Positions 43,146 through 51,727 of a DNA stretch of 64,000 nt are shown here, in pieces. Source of the stretch: Sphingomonas lenta (GTDB lineage: Bacteria; Pseudomonadota; Alphaproteobacteria; Sphingomonadales; Sphingomonadaceae); assembly GCF_002288825.1 (NCBI RefSeq), contig NZ_NSLI01000005.1:124001-188000 (forward strand), in the 5' to 3' direction. The notes below the pieces were generated by a model. The model was given only the letters and a program-made list of their open reading frames with translations, had not been told where the DNA came from and made no database searches. Within the stretch, counting starts at the first letter, position 1, and every line of letters begins with the position of its first letter. The position numbers and the translations under genes were made by a program.

Positions 43146-44312
43146 TCACTCGGCGGCGAGCTGCAGCCCCTCGTCTACGTCCGCCTCGCCCTCGGCCGCG
43201 ACGCCTTGCTCCAGCCGCTTCTCGTCCGCCTCGATCTGCGCGGCGTCGCCCTCATCGATCCCGAACCGCTTAGCCACGTCGGGCGCGAAGCGGAGCAGGT
43301 CGCCGCGAAGTTTAAGCAAACTCAAGTCCTTGGACTTGCCTTCCATCATGACGTCGAAGTCCAGCCCTTCCGCCATCCGCATGAACGTCGCGAACTCGAA
43401 CGGGTTGGTGAAGTCGCTATGCCCCGTCCAGATCGGCGGGAGCAGCACCGTCTTGATCTTGGCGCCCGCCTTGAGCGGCGCGGCCAGCGTCTCGCCCTTC
43501 TTTGCCTTGACCTTGCCCGCCGCCTTGTTCGCCTCGCGCTCCTTGGGGCTGATCTTGCGCTTCACCTCGCGCATCTCGGTCCGGGGCGAGGAGAAGTGCA
43601 GTTTCGGCCTGACCCCCTCCGGCCAGGACGCGACGAACCGCTCCAGCGTGTCGCGCATGTCGAGCCGCTGGAGGTTGAGACACCAGAAATGCTGGTAGTC
43701 GAACACGAGGCGCACGCCCGTGCGCTCATGGATCCACAGCGCGTCGGCGGCGTCGAAACGGATGTCGTCATTCTCCAGCACCAGCCGCCGCTTCACATGG
43801 TCGGGGCACTGCTCGTACCCCTCGATCCACCGCGCGCGGCTCGCCTCGCGGTCGCCGTAGACGCCGCCGACATGCGTCACCATGACCGCTTCATCGTCCA
43901 GCTCCATGCGGTCCAGCATCTCCGCCTGGCTCGACAAATCCCAAATCGACTTCTTGGTCAGCTCCGGGTCGGGCGCGTTGAGCAACACATATTGCGACGG
44001 GTGGAACGACAACCGGATGTCGTACTCCTTCGCTTTTCGCCCGAACGCCCTCAACTCGGCGTCGCTCTCGGCCACCATATTGTGGAACTGCGGCATGTCG
44101 GGATGCGTCGCGTAGGGCGCGATGTCCGACGACAGCCGGTACATGTCCAGCTCCTTGGAATGCAGGTAATCCAGCACCTTATCCAGATACTCCAACGAGC
44201 ATTTGAGGTGCGGGTTCTTCTGCCAGCGCCGCGTATCCTGCGTTTTCAGGTCGGGCCTGCCCATCACCTTGACGGGAAAGCCCAGCCTGAGCGGCCTCGT
44301 TCTGTCGGTCAT
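43146..44312 (-). CDS. uvsE: UV damage endonuclease
   Basis: A 388-residue TIM-barrel nuclease of the UvsE/UVDE family. Metal-site blocks are LSFHPSQYVLL, MVTHVGGVYGD, LVLENDDIRFD, FDYQHF and LHFSSPR. It nicks DNA 5' to cyclobutane dimers, 6-4 products and abasic sites, giving a repair path independent of UvrABC. A basic Lys-rich insertion lies near residues 280-310. The ATG at 44312 overlaps the upstream DHH gene's stop (ATGA). The usual family length is about 300-350, so the C-terminal acidic tail is extra. Confidence 0.94.
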   Translation of the reverse strand: MTDRTRPLRLGFPVKVMGRPDLKTQDTRRWQKNPHLKCSLEYLDKVLDYLHSKELDMYRLSSDIAPYATHPDMPQFHNMVAESDAELRAFGRKAKEYDIRLSFHPSQYVLLNAPDPELTKKSIWDLSSQAEMLDRMELDDEAVMVTHVGGVYGDREASRARWIEGYEQCPDHVKRRLVLENDDIRFDAADALWIHERTGVRLVFDYQHFWCLNLQRLDMRDTLERFVASWPEGVRPKLHFSSPRTEMREVKRKISPKEREANKAAGKVKAKKGETLAAPLKAGAKIKTVLLPPIWTGHSDFTNPFEFATFMRMAEGLDFDVMMEGKSKDLSLLKLRGDLLRFAPDVAKRFGIDEGDAAQIEADEKRLEQGVAAEGEADVDEGLQLAAE

Positions 44313-45358
44313 GCCGCGATCCTGCCTTCCGGAAATCCGATGCGCTCCACGAACGCGTTCCATTCGGGGTAGCGGAGCGCGCCCCCCGTCGCCTGCGCGT
44401 GTCCCGATCCGTAGCGCGAGTCCGCGCCGTCGGGCCGGTGCTCCGCCAGGAACTCGACCAAGTTCCGCCCCGTCGCCGACCGCGCCGCGAAATGGACCCA
44501 CCCCTCGCGGTAGCCCGAATTGGCCGCGATCACGATCTTGTCCTTGAGCCGTCCCCGCCACTGCTGCGCGATCAGTGGGTGGATCTGGGTGGGCGAATGG
44601 AAGCGGATCAGCGCCACGTCACCGACGACGCGCGGCGGCACGCGCTTGGCCGCCTCGAGCTCGGCCGCGACCTCCGCCTTGGCTGCGAGCAGCGCGTCGC
44701 GCTCCGGGCTAGGCTCCTTGGTGACCACCTTAGGCCCGTCGCCCCGCATCAACAGCGCCAGTGCGGGCGAAGCGTCCGCCGCCGCCGTCCGCCGGGGTGC
44801 GTTGATCAGCGACGTCGCATCCTTCAGCGCCGTCTTGCCGTACCGCTCCTGCGCGGCGGTCAGCTCGGGCCAGCCGTCATCGGCCATGTCGCCGATCAGC
44901 CCCAGCGCGGGCAGCCAAGCCAAATCCTCCGGCGCGCCCACCGCCCAATAGGCGAGCAGTGCGGAGGTCGGCTCGGGCTCCAGCCCATTGCCGCTGATCG
45001 TGGTCGCGTCCTCAGGCGCACCGGTCGGCACGTGATGGTCGATCACCACCGTCGGCACGCTCGGCAATACCGGCTCCGCCCGCGTGCCCAGGTCCGCGAG
45101 GATCAGCCCGCCGGGCGAGCGCGCCTCCAGCTCGGCGCGGAAGTCCGAGTCCCAGGGCGACTCGCCCTTACCCGTGATCCTGACCTCCGCCGGTCGTCCG
45201 AGCCCGCGCGCCAGTACGGCCGCCGCCGACAGCCCGTCCGCGTCGAAGTGGCTGACCACCAGCGCCGGCCGGTCGGGCGCGAAGCCGTCCAGCGCCCGTG
45301 CGAACGCTTCGCGGGTCGCGGCGCGGGGATCCGTCGCGGTGTCGAGGACGCCTACCAT
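44309..45358 (-). CDS. DHH family phosphoesterase (RecJ-like)
   Basis: A 349-residue protein with DHH motifs: SHFDADGLSAAAVLARGL, LADLG and VVIDHHVPTGA, followed by a DHHA1 domain with SGHAQATGGAL. This fits single-strand exonucleases related to RecJ or nano-RNases. ATG at 45358 is used; a GTG six bases upstream (45364) is an alternative. It is the first gene of the DHH-uvsE-UDG operon, so a role in strand degradation during repair is plausible. It is divergent from modA. Confidence 0.85.
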   Translation of the reverse strand: MVGVLDTATDPRAATREAFARALDGFAPDRPALVVSHFDADGLSAAAVLARGLGRPAEVRITGKGESPWDSDFRAELEARSPGGLILADLGTRAEPVLPSVPTVVIDHHVPTGAPEDATTISGNGLEPEPTSALLAYWAVGAPEDLAWLPALGLIGDMADDGWPELTAAQERYGKTALKDATSLINAPRRTAAADASPALALLMRGDGPKVVTKEPSPERDALLAAKAEVAAELEAAKRVPPRVVGDVALIRFHSPTQIHPLIAQQWRGRLKDKIVIAANSGYREGWVHFAARSATGRNLVEFLAEHRPDGADSRYGSGHAQATGGALRYPEWNAFVERIGFPEGRIAA

Positions 45359-45414
45359 GCCCACGCAAACGACCGCGCTCGCGGCTGCGTTCCAGTTGGG
45401 TTACAGCGAGGCGC

Positions 45415-46161
45415 ATGATCCGCCTCCTGCTCTGGCTGCTGCTGCTTCTGCCCGTCGCCGTCCAGGCGCAGGAGCGCGGTCCCACGGTGCTCGCCGCCGC
45501 CTCGCTCCAGGAGGTGATGAACGCCGCCGCCGACGGTTGGGCCAAGCAGGGTCGTCCGCGCCCCGTGCTCAGCTTCGCCGCCTCCTCCGCGCTCGCGCGG
45601 CAAGTTCAGGCGGGCGCGCCCGCCGACCTGTTCGTCTCCGCGGACGAGAAGTGGATGGACGCGCTGGCGGTCAAGGGCCTGCTCGCGCCGGGCTCCCGCG
45701 CGGTCCTTGCGGGCAATCGCCTCGTCATCGTCGCGCCCGCGGGCGGCGACGCCCAGCTCACCGCCGCCACGCTGGCGACGACGCTGTCGCAGGGTCCGCT
45801 CGCCATGGCCGACCCGACCTCCGTCCCCGCCGGCAAGTACGGCCGCACCGCGCTCCAGCGGCTCGGCGCGTGGAATGCGGTGCAGGGCAGGGTGGTGCGC
45901 GCCGAGAACGTCCGCGCCGCGCTGGCGCTGGTCGAGCGCGGGGCGGCGCCGTTCGGCATCGTCTACCGCACCGACGCGCGCGCGTCGCGGCTGGTGCGCG
46001 TCGCGGGCGTGTTTCCCGCCGCCAGCCACCCGCCGATCCGCTACCCCGTCGCGCGGCTCAAGCGGTCGACGCACCCGCAGGCGGAGGCGTTCCGCCGCTT
46101 CCTGCTTTCGCCGGAAGGGCGCGCGATCTTCGCCCGCTACGGCTTCCTGCCGCCGCAATGA
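45415..46161 (+). CDS. modA: Molybdate ABC transporter, periplasmic binding protein
   Basis: A 248-residue binding protein with a signal peptide (LLLWLLLLLPVAVQAQ) and ModA blocks: VLAAASLQEVMNAAADGW, SFAASSALARQVQAGAPADLFVSADEKWMD, and ENVRAALALVERGAAPFGIVY. The ATG at 45415 puts the hydrophobic core at residue 4. It is first of modABC; its TGA overlaps modB's ATG. No ModE gene or molybdenum riboswitch was found in the 56-bp gap before it. Confidence 0.93.
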   Translation: MIRLLLWLLLLLPVAVQAQERGPTVLAAASLQEVMNAAADGWAKQGRPRPVLSFAASSALARQVQAGAPADLFVSADEKWMDALAVKGLLAPGSRAVLAGNRLVIVAPAGGDAQLTAATLATTLSQGPLAMADPTSVPAGKYGRTALQRLGAWNAVQGRVVRAENVRAALALVERGAAPFGIVYRTDARASRLVRVAGVFPAASHPPIRYPVARLKRSTHPQAEAFRRFLLSPEGRAIFARYGFLPPQ

Positions 46162-46844
46162 CGCCCGACGAGTGGGCGATCGTCCGCCTGACGCTGCTCG
46201 TCGGCGGCGTGGCGGTGGCGGCGACCCTGCCGCTCGCCTTCGCGCTGGCGCTGCTGCTCGCCCGCGGCCGGTTCCCGGGCAAGCTCCTCGTCGACGGCCT
46301 TGTCCACCTGCCGCTCGTCGTGCCGCCGGTGGTCACGGGCTGGGTGCTGCTGCTCGCCTTCGCGCCCGCCGGACCACTCGGGCGATTGCTGGACGCGTGG
46401 TTCGGTACCAGCGTGCTGTTCCGCTGGACGGGCGCGGCGATCGCGGCCGGCGTCATGGCGCTGCCGCTGATGGTGCGCGCGATCCGCCTGTCGATCGAGG
46501 CGGTCGACCGCCGGTTGGAGCAGGCCGCGCGCACGCTCGGTGCGGGGCCGTGGCGTGCGTTCGGGACCGTGACGCTGCCGCTCAGCCTGCCGGGCGTGCT
46601 CGCCGCCGCCGTGCTCGGCTTCGCCCGCGCGATCGGCGAGTTCGGCGCGACGATCACCTTCGTCTCCGCGGTGCCTGGCGAGACGGAGACACTGCCGCTC
46701 GCCATCTATTCGGCGCTGCAACGGCCCGGCGGCGAGGCGATAGTATGGCGGCTATCGGCGATCTCGGTCGCGCTGGCGCTAGTGGCGCTTGTCGCGTCCG
46801 AGGCGCTGGCGCGACGCGCGGGCAGGGGCACGCATGTCCTTTGA
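46158..46844 (+). CDS. modB: Molybdate ABC transporter, permease
   Basis: A 228-residue permease with five or six membrane segments and the EAA loop EQAARTLGAGPWRAFGTVTLPLSLPG, typical of ModB. It starts at the ATGA overlap (46158) with modA. Its last 11 bases overlap modC. It passes molybdate through the inner membrane. Confidence 0.94.
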   Translation: MTPDEWAIVRLTLLVGGVAVAATLPLAFALALLLARGRFPGKLLVDGLVHLPLVVPPVVTGWVLLLAFAPAGPLGRLLDAWFGTSVLFRWTGAAIAAGVMALPLMVRAIRLSIEAVDRRLEQAARTLGAGPWRAFGTVTLPLSLPGVLAAAVLGFARAIGEFGATITFVSAVPGETETLPLAIYSALQRPGGEAIVWRLSAISVALALVALVASEALARRAGRGTHVL

Positions 46845-47436
46845 CGTCGCGGTGCAGCTCACCCGTGGCGACGCGCGGATCGGTGCCGCGTTCCAAACCG
46901 GCGCCGGCGTAACGGTGCTCTTCGGCCGCTCGGGCGTCGGCAAGACGACGGTGCTCAACATGGTCGCGGGGCTGATCCGCCCCGACAAGGGCCACGCCCG
47001 CGTGAACGGCCGCACGCTCTACGACCGCAACGCCGCGGTCGACTTGCCGCCAGAGCGCCGCCGCGCCGGCTACGTGTTCCAGGAGACGCGGCTCTTCCCC
47101 CACCGCCGCGTCCGCGCCAACCTGCTCTACGGCGCCGAGGACGAAGCGCGGCTCGCGGAAACCGCGGCGATGCTCGACATCGCGCACCTGCTCGACCGCT
47201 GGCCGCGCACGCTGTCAGGTGGCGAGGCGCGCCGCGTGGCGATCGGCCGCGCGCTGCTGTCCGATCCCGAGTTCCTGCTGCTCGACGAGCCGCTCGCCTC
47301 GCTTGACGCCGCCCGCGCCGATGAGGTGATGCGGGCGCTCGAGCGCCTGCGCGACGGGACGCGCCTGCCCATGCTCCTCGTCACCCACGACCCCGCCGAG
47401 GCCGAACGGCTGGGAAACCACGTCGTCCGGCTGTAG
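46834..47436 (+). CDS. modC: Molybdate ABC transporter ATPase, short (no Mop/TOBE domain)
   Basis: A 200-residue ATPase: Walker A GRSGVGKTT at 31-39, Q-loop VFQETRLFPHRRV, signature LSGGEARRVAIGRALL, Walker B EFLLLDEPLASLD and switch VTHDPAEAERLG. The C-terminal TOBE/Mop domain that brings most ModC to about 350 residues is missing. This suggests loss of feedback by intracellular molybdate. The start overlaps modB's end by 11 nt. Confidence 0.9.
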   Translation: MSFDVAVQLTRGDARIGAAFQTGAGVTVLFGRSGVGKTTVLNMVAGLIRPDKGHARVNGRTLYDRNAAVDLPPERRRAGYVFQETRLFPHRRVRANLLYGAEDEARLAETAAMLDIAHLLDRWPRTLSGGEARRVAIGRALLSDPEFLLLDEPLASLDAARADEVMRALERLRDGTRLPMLLVTHDPAEAERLGNHVVRL

Positions 47437-47446
47437 GCCGCCACTT

Positions 47447-48586
47447 ATGGCGCAGCCGGTCCACATCCTTCACCTCCACTCCTCCTTCGACTTGGGCGGC
47501 AAGGAGGCGCGAGCCGTGCGCCTAATGAACGCCTGGGGCGACCGGGCGCGACACACGGTCGTCTCCGGCGTCCCCGGGGCGCTGGGCGCGCGCGCGGCGA
47601 TCGGCAAGCGCGTGAAGTACGAGATCGCGCAGGACTCGCCGCCGCTCACCGGCAAGCCGTCAGTCGCTCGCTATGAGGCAATCGCGCGCTTCATGCGTCG
47701 TTTCGACCTAGTGCTGACCTATAATTGGGGCGCCATCGACGGGGTCATGGCCAAGCGCGCCTTCGGTAAGGGCTTGCCGCCGGTCGTCCACCACGAGGAC
47801 GGCTTCAACGAGGACGAGGCCAAGGGCCTGAAGCTCGAGCGCAACCTCTACCGCCGCGTCGCGCTCCCGGCCGCGCACGCGCTGATCGTGCCCAGCCGCA
47901 CGCTGGAGCGCATCGCGCTCAGGACGTGGAAGCAGCCCGAGGAGCGCGTCCGCCGCATCGAGAACGGCATCGACACGCACCTTTACGCCGGCAAGCCCGA
48001 CCCGAAGGCGATCCCCGGCTTCGTGCGAAACGAGCGCGAGGTCGTCATCGGCGCGCTCGCCCGGCTCACGCCGGTGAAGGATCTATCGCTGCTGGTCCGC
48101 GCGTGCGGCGGCTTGTCGGGTCGCTTTCGGCTCGTCATTGTCGGCGAAGGGCCTGAGCGCGATCTCATCCTCCAATCGGCGGCGGCGATGGGCATCGCCG
48201 ACCGGGTCGTCCTGCCGGGCTTCCTGCGCGAGCCGCACCGCTATGTCGGGTTGTTCGACATCCTCGCCGTCTCGTCGCGGTCCGAGCAGTTTCCCATCTC
48301 GGTCGTGGAGGCGATGGCGGCCGGGCTGCCGATCGCCGGCCACCCGGTCGGCGACGTGCCGCTGATGGTCGCGGCCGACAACCTGCCCTTCATCACCGAG
48401 TATCCGGGCGAGGTGCGCTTGCGCGACGCGCTACAGCCGCTGGTCCTCGACGCGGACCTGCGCGCCCGCGTCGGCGCGGCGAACCGGGCCAAGGCGCGGG
48501 CCGAGTTCGACGAGGCGGTCATGATCGGCCGCTACGCGCAGCTCTACGAACAGGCGATGGGCCGCCCCGGCGCGCTCGGCGGGTGA
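47447..48586 (+). CDS. Glycosyltransferase family 4 protein
   Basis: A 379-residue GT-B enzyme. It opens with VHILHLHSSFDLGGKEARAVRL and carries the family 4 nucleotide-sugar block ISVVEAMAAGLPIAGHPVGDVP near residue 285, with the E of the EX7E motif. It likely transfers a sugar to a lipid or polysaccharide acceptor. Ten nt separates it from modC, but function appears unrelated; no other polysaccharide genes are in the window. Confidence 0.88.
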   Translation: MAQPVHILHLHSSFDLGGKEARAVRLMNAWGDRARHTVVSGVPGALGARAAIGKRVKYEIAQDSPPLTGKPSVARYEAIARFMRRFDLVLTYNWGAIDGVMAKRAFGKGLPPVVHHEDGFNEDEAKGLKLERNLYRRVALPAAHALIVPSRTLERIALRTWKQPEERVRRIENGIDTHLYAGKPDPKAIPGFVRNEREVVIGALARLTPVKDLSLLVRACGGLSGRFRLVIVGEGPERDLILQSAAAMGIADRVVLPGFLREPHRYVGLFDILAVSSRSEQFPISVVEAMAAGLPIAGHPVGDVPLMVAADNLPFITEYPGEVRLRDALQPLVLDADLRARVGAANRAKARAEFDEAVMIGRYAQLYEQAMGRPGALGG

Positions 48587-48651
48587 GGACTTTTCCGTCC
48601 GCAACCTTTCGCTATAGAGCGCGTAACTTGCGATAGAGAGGTTCCGCGCCC

Positions 48652-50055
48652 GTGTTCAAAGGCTTGACCCCCATCAACTATAACGGCCGCGAGGTCTGGC
48701 CGCTGGTGGAGGGGGGCAAAGGCGTGTCTGCGACGAACCACGCGTCGGCGGGCGCCTGGGCGGCGGCGGGCGGCATCGGCACCGTGTCGGCCGTCAACGC
48801 AGACAGCTATGACGCCGAAGGCAAGATCATTCCCCAGATCTATCGCGCGCTGACGCGGCGCGAGCGGCACGAGGAGCTGATCCAGTACGCGATCGACGGC
48901 GCGGTCGAGCAGGTAAAGCGCGCCTATGAGATCGCCAGCGGCTGCGGCGCGATTAACATCAACGTGCTGTGGGAGATGGGAGGCGCTCAGCGGATCCTGC
49001 ACGGCGTGCTCGAGCGGACGCGCGGGCTGGTGTCCGGCGTCACCTGTGGTGCCGGCATGCCGTACAAACTGTCGGAGATCGCGGCGTCCTACAATGTCGG
49101 CTACCTGCCGATCGTCAGCTCGGGCCGCGCCTTCCGCGCACTCTGGAAGCGCGCCTATTCGAAGGCGGCGGAGTGGCTGACGGCGGTTGTGTACGAGGAC
49201 CCCTGGCTCGCGGGTGGCCATAATGGCCTGTCGAACGCCGAGGACCCGCTCAAGCCCGAGGACCCGTACCCGCGGGTAAAGGCGCTGCGCGAGACGATGC
49301 GCGAGGGCGGTGTCCCGGACACGACGCCGATCGTGATGGCGGGCGGCGTGTGGTACTTACGCGATTGGAACGACTGGATCGACAATCCGGAGCTCGGCTC
49401 CATCATGTTCCAGTACGGCACGCGGCCCTTGCTGACGCAGGAGAGCCCGATCCCTCAGGGGTGGAAGGACAAGCTTCTCCACATCGAAGAGGGCGACGTC
49501 CTGCTCCACCGCTTCTCGCCCACCGGCTTCTACTCGTCGGCAGTGCGCAACCCGTTCCTGCGCAGCCTCGAAGCGCGCTCCGAGCGGCAGATCGCCTTTT
49601 CGACTCAGGAAGCGGGCGACCATGTGTTTCAGCTCGACGTGGGCGTGAAGGGCAAGAACTTCTGGGTCACGCGCAACGACCTGCTCCGCGCGCGCGAGTG
49701 GTTCGGGCTGGGCTTCACCGACGCGCTGAAGACGCCCGACAACACGCTGGTGTTCGTGACGCCCGAGGAAAAGGCGGAGATCCGCAAGGACCAGGCGGAC
49801 TGCATGGGCTGCTTGTCACAGTGCCTGTTCTCGAGTTGGGCCGACACGGAGACCAACTCGACGGGGCGCCTGGCGGACCCGCGCTCCTTCTGCATTCAGA
49901 AGACGCTCCAGGACATCGCGCACGGCGGAGACACCGACCGCAACCTAATGTTCGCGGGCCACGCGGCCTACAACTTCAAGCGCGATCCCTTCTACTCGAA
50001 CGGGTTCGTGCCGACGGTGAAGCAGCTCGTCGACCGCATCCTGACAGGGGATTAG
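48652..50055 (+). CDS. Nitronate monooxygenase-family flavoprotein with Cys-rich C-terminus
   Basis: A 467-residue TIM-barrel FMN protein. SATNHASAGAWAAAGGIGTV, SGCGAININV, VSGVTCGAGMPYKL and PIVMAGGVWYL mark the FMN site of the NMO/enoyl reductase FabK family. Beyond the usual 350-residue barrel, about 100 residues carry C384-x2-C387-x3-C391 and C414, a possible iron-sulfur or zinc site. Start is GTG at 48652. True substrate is unknown; nitronate oxidation is only the family label. Confidence 0.82.
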   Translation: MFKGLTPINYNGREVWPLVEGGKGVSATNHASAGAWAAAGGIGTVSAVNADSYDAEGKIIPQIYRALTRRERHEELIQYAIDGAVEQVKRAYEIASGCGAININVLWEMGGAQRILHGVLERTRGLVSGVTCGAGMPYKLSEIAASYNVGYLPIVSSGRAFRALWKRAYSKAAEWLTAVVYEDPWLAGGHNGLSNAEDPLKPEDPYPRVKALRETMREGGVPDTTPIVMAGGVWYLRDWNDWIDNPELGSIMFQYGTRPLLTQESPIPQGWKDKLLHIEEGDVLLHRFSPTGFYSSAVRNPFLRSLEARSERQIAFSTQEAGDHVFQLDVGVKGKNFWVTRNDLLRAREWFGLGFTDALKTPDNTLVFVTPEEKAEIRKDQADCMGCLSQCLFSSWADTETNSTGRLADPRSFCIQKTLQDIAHGGDTDRNLMFAGHAAYNFKRDPFYSNGFVPTVKQLVDRILTGD

Positions 50056-51047
50056 GCCCAGCCCTCCAGCACCTGGTCGGGCGGGCGGTGGCCGTCGGCC
50101 CACATGCGGATGTTGAGGATCACCTTCTCGCCCGTGGCGACCCGCCCTTCATAGGTGGCTGAGCCCATGTGCGGCGTCATGACGACGTTGGGCAGCGCGA
50201 GGAGGCGCGGGTCGATCTCCGGCTCGTGACGCCAGACGTCCAGGCCGGCGCCGGCCAGGCGGCCCTGCTCCAGCGCGTCGGTCAGCGCATCCTCGTCGAC
50301 GATGCCGCCGCGCGACGTGTTGATGAGGAACACGTGCGGGCGCAGCAGCGCCAGGCGGCGGGCGTCGAGCAGGTTCTCGCTGTCCGGGTTGCGCGGCGTG
50401 TGGATCGACAGGATGTCGATCTCCGCGAGCATGCCGTCGAGGTTGGGGTGCCACGCCGCGCCGAGCTCCGCCTCCAGCACGAGCGGCAAGCGGTGGCGGT
50501 TGTGGTAGTGGATCGAGAGTCCGAAGGCGCGGGCGCGTCGGGCGACCGCCTGGCCGATGCGGCCCATGCCGACGATGCCGAGCTTCTTGCCGCCGATGCG
50601 ATGGCCCAGCATGCCGCCGGGGCTCCAGCCGGTCCACTGGCCGGAGCGGACGAGCTTCTCGCCCTCCGCCAGTCGCCGCGGCACCGCCAGGATGAGGGCC
50701 ATCGCCATGTCGGCGGTGTCCTCGGTAAGGACGCCGGGCGTGTTGGTGACGATAACGCCGCGGGCGCGGGCGGCGTGCAGGTCGATGTGGTTCACGCCGG
50801 CCCCAAAGTTAGCGATCAGCTTGAGGGCGGGGCCGGCGGCGGCGATGAGGTCGGCGTCGATCTGGTCGGTGACGGTGGGGACGAGCACGTCGCAGTCGGC
50901 CATCGCCCGGCTAAGCTCGTCGCGGGTCATGGGTCGGTCGTCGGCGGGCAGGCGGGCGTCGAACAGCTCCGAGAGGCGGCGCATCGTCGCGTCCGGGAGC
51001 ACGCGGGTGACGGCGACGCGGGGGGCGGGACGGCGCTGGTCGGTCAT
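50052..51047 (-). CDS. D-2-hydroxyacid dehydrogenase (glyoxylate/hydroxypyruvate reductase-like)
   Basis: A 331-residue D-isomer-specific dehydrogenase. NAD motif GMGRIGQAVARRA is near residue 155; the catalytic Arg lies in NTSRGGIVDEDAL, Glu in HEPEIDP and His in MTPHMGSATYEGR. It likely reduces glyoxylate or hydroxypyruvate. Its 3' end overlaps the convergent nitronate monooxygenase gene by four bases. It is divergent from an SH3 protein gene, a pairing often seen in alphaproteobacteria. Confidence 0.93.
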   Translation of the reverse strand: MTDQRRPAPRVAVTRVLPDATMRRLSELFDARLPADDRPMTRDELSRAMADCDVLVPTVTDQIDADLIAAAGPALKLIANFGAGVNHIDLHAARARGVIVTNTPGVLTEDTADMAMALILAVPRRLAEGEKLVRSGQWTGWSPGGMLGHRIGGKKLGIVGMGRIGQAVARRARAFGLSIHYHNRHRLPLVLEAELGAAWHPNLDGMLAEIDILSIHTPRNPDSENLLDARRLALLRPHVFLINTSRGGIVDEDALTDALEQGRLAGAGLDVWRHEPEIDPRLLALPNVVMTPHMGSATYEGRVATGEKVILNIRMWADGHRPPDQVLEGWA

Positions 51048-51126
51048 GGAGACCGTGGTGAGGGCCGCGGCCCGCCTACGTCAACCCGGTTGATGCGCGG
51101 CCCGGCGGCTTGGTAGGGACAGGGCC

Positions 51127-51609
51127 ATGCGTACTCCCTCCGTGCTCGCGGCCGCCGCCGCCCTCTCCCTCGTCGTGCCCGTCGAGGCGCAGGCCCCGCC
51201 CAAGCCGCCCTATTGGGCCTCGATCGCCGCGGGCAAGGCGCGGATGCGGACGGGGCCCGGGCGGACCTATCCGGCGAGCTGGCTGTACCAGCGCGCCGAC
51301 CTGCCCGTCCGCGTGGTCGCGACGTTCAAGGAGTGGCGCAAGGTCCAGGACCCGGATGGGACGGAGGGCTGGATGCTCGGCAACCTGATCTCGTCGACGC
51401 GGACCGCGATCGTGCGCGGCGCGGAGCCGGTGCCGATGCGCGACCGGCCCACCGCAGCGGGACGGGTGCAGTGGCGCGCGGCCCCCGGCGTGGTCGGGCG
51501 GCTGAGCCAGTGCGGCAACGGCTGGTGCCGGTTCGACGTGAAGGGGCAGACGGGGTTCGTGGAGGTCTCCGGATTGTGGGGCGTGGAGGCCGGGGAGCGG
51601 TTGCCATGA
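51127..51609 (+). CDS. Secreted bacterial SH3-domain protein
   Basis: A 160-residue exported protein. A signal peptide covers about residues 1-22 (VLAAAAALSLVVPVEAQA). Two SH3-like halves follow: residues 32-95 (ASIAAGKARMRTGPGRTYPA) and 96-150, where CGNGWCRFDVKGQTGFVE holds a possible disulfide. It probably binds cell-wall peptidoglycan in the periplasm. It is divergent from the dehydrogenase gene. Confidence 0.88.
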   Translation: MRTPSVLAAAAALSLVVPVEAQAPPKPPYWASIAAGKARMRTGPGRTYPASWLYQRADLPVRVVATFKEWRKVQDPDGTEGWMLGNLISSTRTAIVRGAEPVPMRDRPTAAGRVQWRAAPGVVGRLSQCGNGWCRFDVKGQTGFVEVSGLWGVEAGERLP

Positions 51610-51610
51610 C

Positions 51611-51727
51611 ATCCTCTCTCCTTTGGAGAGAGGGTGGCCGAGCGTAGCGAGGTCGGGAGAGGGGTAGTAACTATACGGCGGTGCACTGCCCCTCTCCCCG
51701 GCCCTCTCCCCGAAGGGGAGAGGGAGA
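51611..51727. repeat. Family C palindromic repeat, copy 2 (variant)
   Basis: CTCTCTCCTTTGGAGAGAGG GTGGCCGAGCGTAGCGAGGT and the opposite arm CCCTCTCCCCGAAGGGGAGA GGG share GTGGCCGAGCG.AGCGAGGTC with the copy at 18945. It again lies between convergent genes (SH3 protein and thiolase). Confidence 0.8.

Noticed and set aside
45365..45414. Molybdenum-cofactor riboswitch before modA
   Set aside because: The gap between the DHH gene and modA is about 50 bp and shows no such structure.
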